Shown piece after piece: positions 6,208 through 7,697 of a stretch of DNA of 7,697 nucleotides (position 1 is the stretch's first letter; every line of letters begins with the position of its first letter). The stretch comes from Parachlamydiales bacterium (GTDB taxonomy: Bacteria > Chlamydiota > Chlamydiia > Chlamydiales > Rhabdochlamydiaceae). The stretch is from positions 1 to 7,697 of the forward strand of contig JAGVJV010000140.1 in the NCBI GenBank assembly GCA_020050965.1, given 5' to 3'. The notes beneath the pieces were generated by a model. It saw nothing but the letters and a program-made list of their open reading frames with translations. It was not told where the DNA came from and searched no databases. The translations under genes were made by a program, and so were the position numbers.

Positions 6208-7455
6208 ATGGCAAAAAAACGCATTGTCATCACAGGCATGGGGATTGTTTCCTGTTTTGGAAACGATGTCGATGTTTATTACCAAAACCTCCTAGCGGGC
6301 AAGAGCGGGATTAGCACGATTACAGAATTTCCTTGCGAAGACTTCCCTACACATATTGGAGGGGTCATCAAAAATTTTGAAACGGGCGACTACATGGATA
6401 AAAAACAAGCGCGCCGTATCGATAAATCGATTGCCTATACCGTTGTGGCGGGTAAAAAATCATTGGAACATGCGGGACTTACAGGAGAAGCCTTCGACAA
6501 GCTCGATAAAGAGCGTTGTGGGATTCTCATCGGTTCAGGCATGGGAGGCATGGGCATCTTCACCGAAGGGGTGCAAACCCTTCTGGAAAAAGGTCACCGT
6601 AAAGTGTCTCCGTTTTTTGTTCCTTATATTCTGACGAATATGTGTGGAGCGATTTTAGGGATTGATATTGGCTTTATGGGGCCGAATTACTCCATTTCGA
6701 CTGCTTGTGCGACCTCGAATTATGCGATTATTTCGGCTGCCAATCATATCCGCAGAGGAGATGCCGATCTCATGTTGGCGGGTGGAGTCGAAGCCGCTAT
6801 TTTAGCGATGGGATTAGCCGGATTTTGTGCATGCAAAGCCCTTTCACAACGCAACAATGAGCCGGAAAAAGCCTCTCGTCCGTGGGACAAAAACCGCGAT
6901 GGATTTGTCATGGGGGAAGGAGCGGGCGTTCTGGTGCTCGAGAGTCTAGAACATGCGCAAGCGCGGGGAGCTACCATCTTAGCCGAATATTTAGGAGGGG
7001 GGTTGTCGTGTGATGCGCATCACTTGACTGAGCCGCGTGCGGATGGAGAAGGGGTCGCTCTGTGTATTCGCCGCGCTTTGGAAGATGCCGGCATTCAGGC
7101 AGAAGAGATCAACTACATCAATGCGCATGCGACCTCGACACCAGCGGGAGATATGGCAGAAGTGCGGGCATTGAAAAAAGTGTTTAAACAGCCTTCTGCG
7201 ATTAAGATGAATTCAACTAAATCGATGATTGGACACTTGCTGGGAGCAGCAGGTGGAGTGGAAGCGATTGCTACGATTAAAGCGATTTTGGATCATCAAA
7301 TCCACCCCACGATCAATTTGGAAGATCCGGAAGACGATCTTGAATTTGATGTGCCGACAAAAGCCGAGCATTTTGTCGTAAAAAAAGCGATTTCCAATTC
7401 ATTTGGTTTTGGTGGACATAACGCCTCGATTATTTTGGCTCCTTATCGTCCTTAA
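6208..7455 (+). CDS. fabF: 3-oxoacyl-[acyl-carrier-protein] synthase II (FabF)
   Basis: It condenses malonyl-ACP with acyl-ACP in the elongation cycle of type II fatty acid synthesis. The 415 residues are full length. The Cys-His-His triad is visible: C167 in STACATS (164-170), H307 in NAHATSTPAGD (305-315) and H343 in KSMIGHLLGAAGG (338-350), with K338 conserved. The gating loop NSFGFGGHN lies at 397-405. Stretches such as MGPNYSISTACATSNY, AANHIRRGDAD, KNRDGFVMGEGAGVLVLESL and EYLGGGLSCDAHH closely match plant plastid KASI as I remember it, a known trait of chlamydial FabF. GAGGGG lies just before the ATG with a short spacer of two to four bases. It is followed after 21 bases by a NUDIX gene, as in Chlamydia. 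Confidence 0.97.
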   Translation: MAKKRIVITGMGIVSCFGNDVDVYYQNLLAGKSGISTITEFPCEDFPTHIGGVIKNFETGDYMDKKQARRIDKSIAYTVVAGKKSLEHAGLTGEAFDKLDKERCGILIGSGMGGMGIFTEGVQTLLEKGHRKVSPFFVPYILTNMCGAILGIDIGFMGPNYSISTACATSNYAIISAANHIRRGDADLMLAGGVEAAILAMGLAGFCACKALSQRNNEPEKASRPWDKNRDGFVMGEGAGVLVLESLEHAQARGATILAEYLGGGLSCDAHHLTEPRADGEGVALCIRRALEDAGIQAEEINYINAHATSTPAGDMAEVRALKKVFKQPSAIKMNSTKSMIGHLLGAAGGVEAIATIKAILDHQIHPTINLEDPEDDLEFDVPTKAEHFVVKKAISNSFGFGGHNASIILAPYRP

Positions 7456-7460
7456 AGTGT

Positions 7461-7468
7461 AGAGGGGG
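7461..7468 (+). promoter_or_regulatory. Ribosome-binding site of the NUDIX gene
   Basis: AGAGGGGG lies eight bases before the ATG at 7477. It decides the start against the nearer ATG at 7470, which is only one base away from the site and opens a frame without the NUDIX motif. Confidence 0.75.
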
Positions 7469-7476
7469 AATGACAG

Positions 7477-7697
7477 ATGAGACGCGAGCGTTCTTATGGC
7501 ATCATTCCCTTACGCCTTCAAGAAGGTCAATGGGAGATGCTGCTTGTTCAGCATCAAGCAGGTCATTGGTCTTTTCCCAAAGGACATGCTGATCCGGAAG
7601 AATCCCCTCAACAAACGGCTGAACGCGAACTCTTCGAAGAGACAGGTCTCAAAGTGCAGCGTTATCTTGCCTCAGATCCTCTGACAGAGACTTATCA
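7477..7697 (+). CDS. NUDIX hydrolase, 5' part (probable Ap4A hydrolase)
   Basis: Only the first 73 codons are in the window; the gene continues past its right edge. The N-terminus MRRERSYGIIPLR leads into WSFPKGHADPEE and a complete NUDIX box: G36, E42, R50-E51-L52, E54-E55 and G57-L58 fit the G-x5-E-x7-R-E-U-x-E-E-x-G-U pattern exactly. The Glu residues bind the metal that activates water for pyrophosphate cleavage. The place right after fabF matches the chlamydial gene CT771, which I recall as a diadenosine tetraphosphate hydrolase; WSFPKGH fits that group. The substrate is therefore inferred from context and the family is certain. It probably shares a transcript with rsfS and fabF. Confidence 0.92.
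   Translation, partial: MRRERSYGIIPLRLQEGQWEMLLVQHQAGHWSFPKGHADPEESPQQTAERELFEETGLKVQRYLASDPLTETY

Noticed and set aside
6744..6977. Minus-strand open frame inside fabF, and similar ones inside glnN and the paralogous pair.
   Set aside because: They lie wholly inside clear genes, show no family motif and no ribosome-binding site.
7470..7684. Other reading frames at the right end, from the ATG at 7470 or the ATG at 7496.
   Set aside because: The frame from 7477 carries a perfect NUDIX box and a well-placed ribosome site; the others are shadows.

Overview
The window most likely comes from the chromosome of a Chlamydiales bacterium, probably an environmental (Parachlamydia-, Waddlia- or Simkania-like) lineage rather than Chlamydia itself. 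Two things point there. The run rsfS, fabF, NUDIX hydrolase matches the order CT769-CT770-CT771 that I recall from C. trachomatis, and the FabF protein has the plant-plastid-like sequence known for chlamydial FabF. Genus and species cannot be decided from the sequence alone.

Region 1 (1-2008) is accessory in character. It opens with a 96-base nested palindrome, followed by a very AT-rich stretch (22 G/C in 180 bases by hand count for 121-300). Two tandem paralogous genes of unknown function come next. Each encodes a short N-terminus, one membrane-spanning segment and a chain of degenerate helical repeats resembling DUF4116. Each has its own sigma70-type promoter at nearly the same distance from the start codon, so the duplication apparently included the control region. 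An intrinsic terminator closes the pair.

Region 2 (2072-5549) is a compact run of housekeeping-type genes: a HAD-IB phosphatase, a 729-residue type III glutamine synthetase (GlnN) and nicotinate-nucleotide adenylyltransferase (NadD, GTG start). The gaps are 19 and 12 bases, so this is probably one transcription unit.

Region 3 (5550-5786) holds a 165-bp MITE-like fold-back element with 13-bp perfect terminal inverted repeats and a flanking TTA duplication. It sits inside the nadD-rsfS junction, which is usually tight in bacteria, and ends 15 bases before the rsfS ATG.

Region 4 (5787-7697) is rsfS (ribosome silencing factor), fabF (beta-ketoacyl-ACP synthase II) and the 5' part of a NUDIX hydrolase gene that runs off the window. 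These genes are tightly spaced and probably co-transcribed.

The most unusual items are the fold-back element between nadD and rsfS and the duplicated membrane/DUF4116-like gene pair with duplicated promoters. I see no defence system, CRISPR array, tRNA or rRNA.
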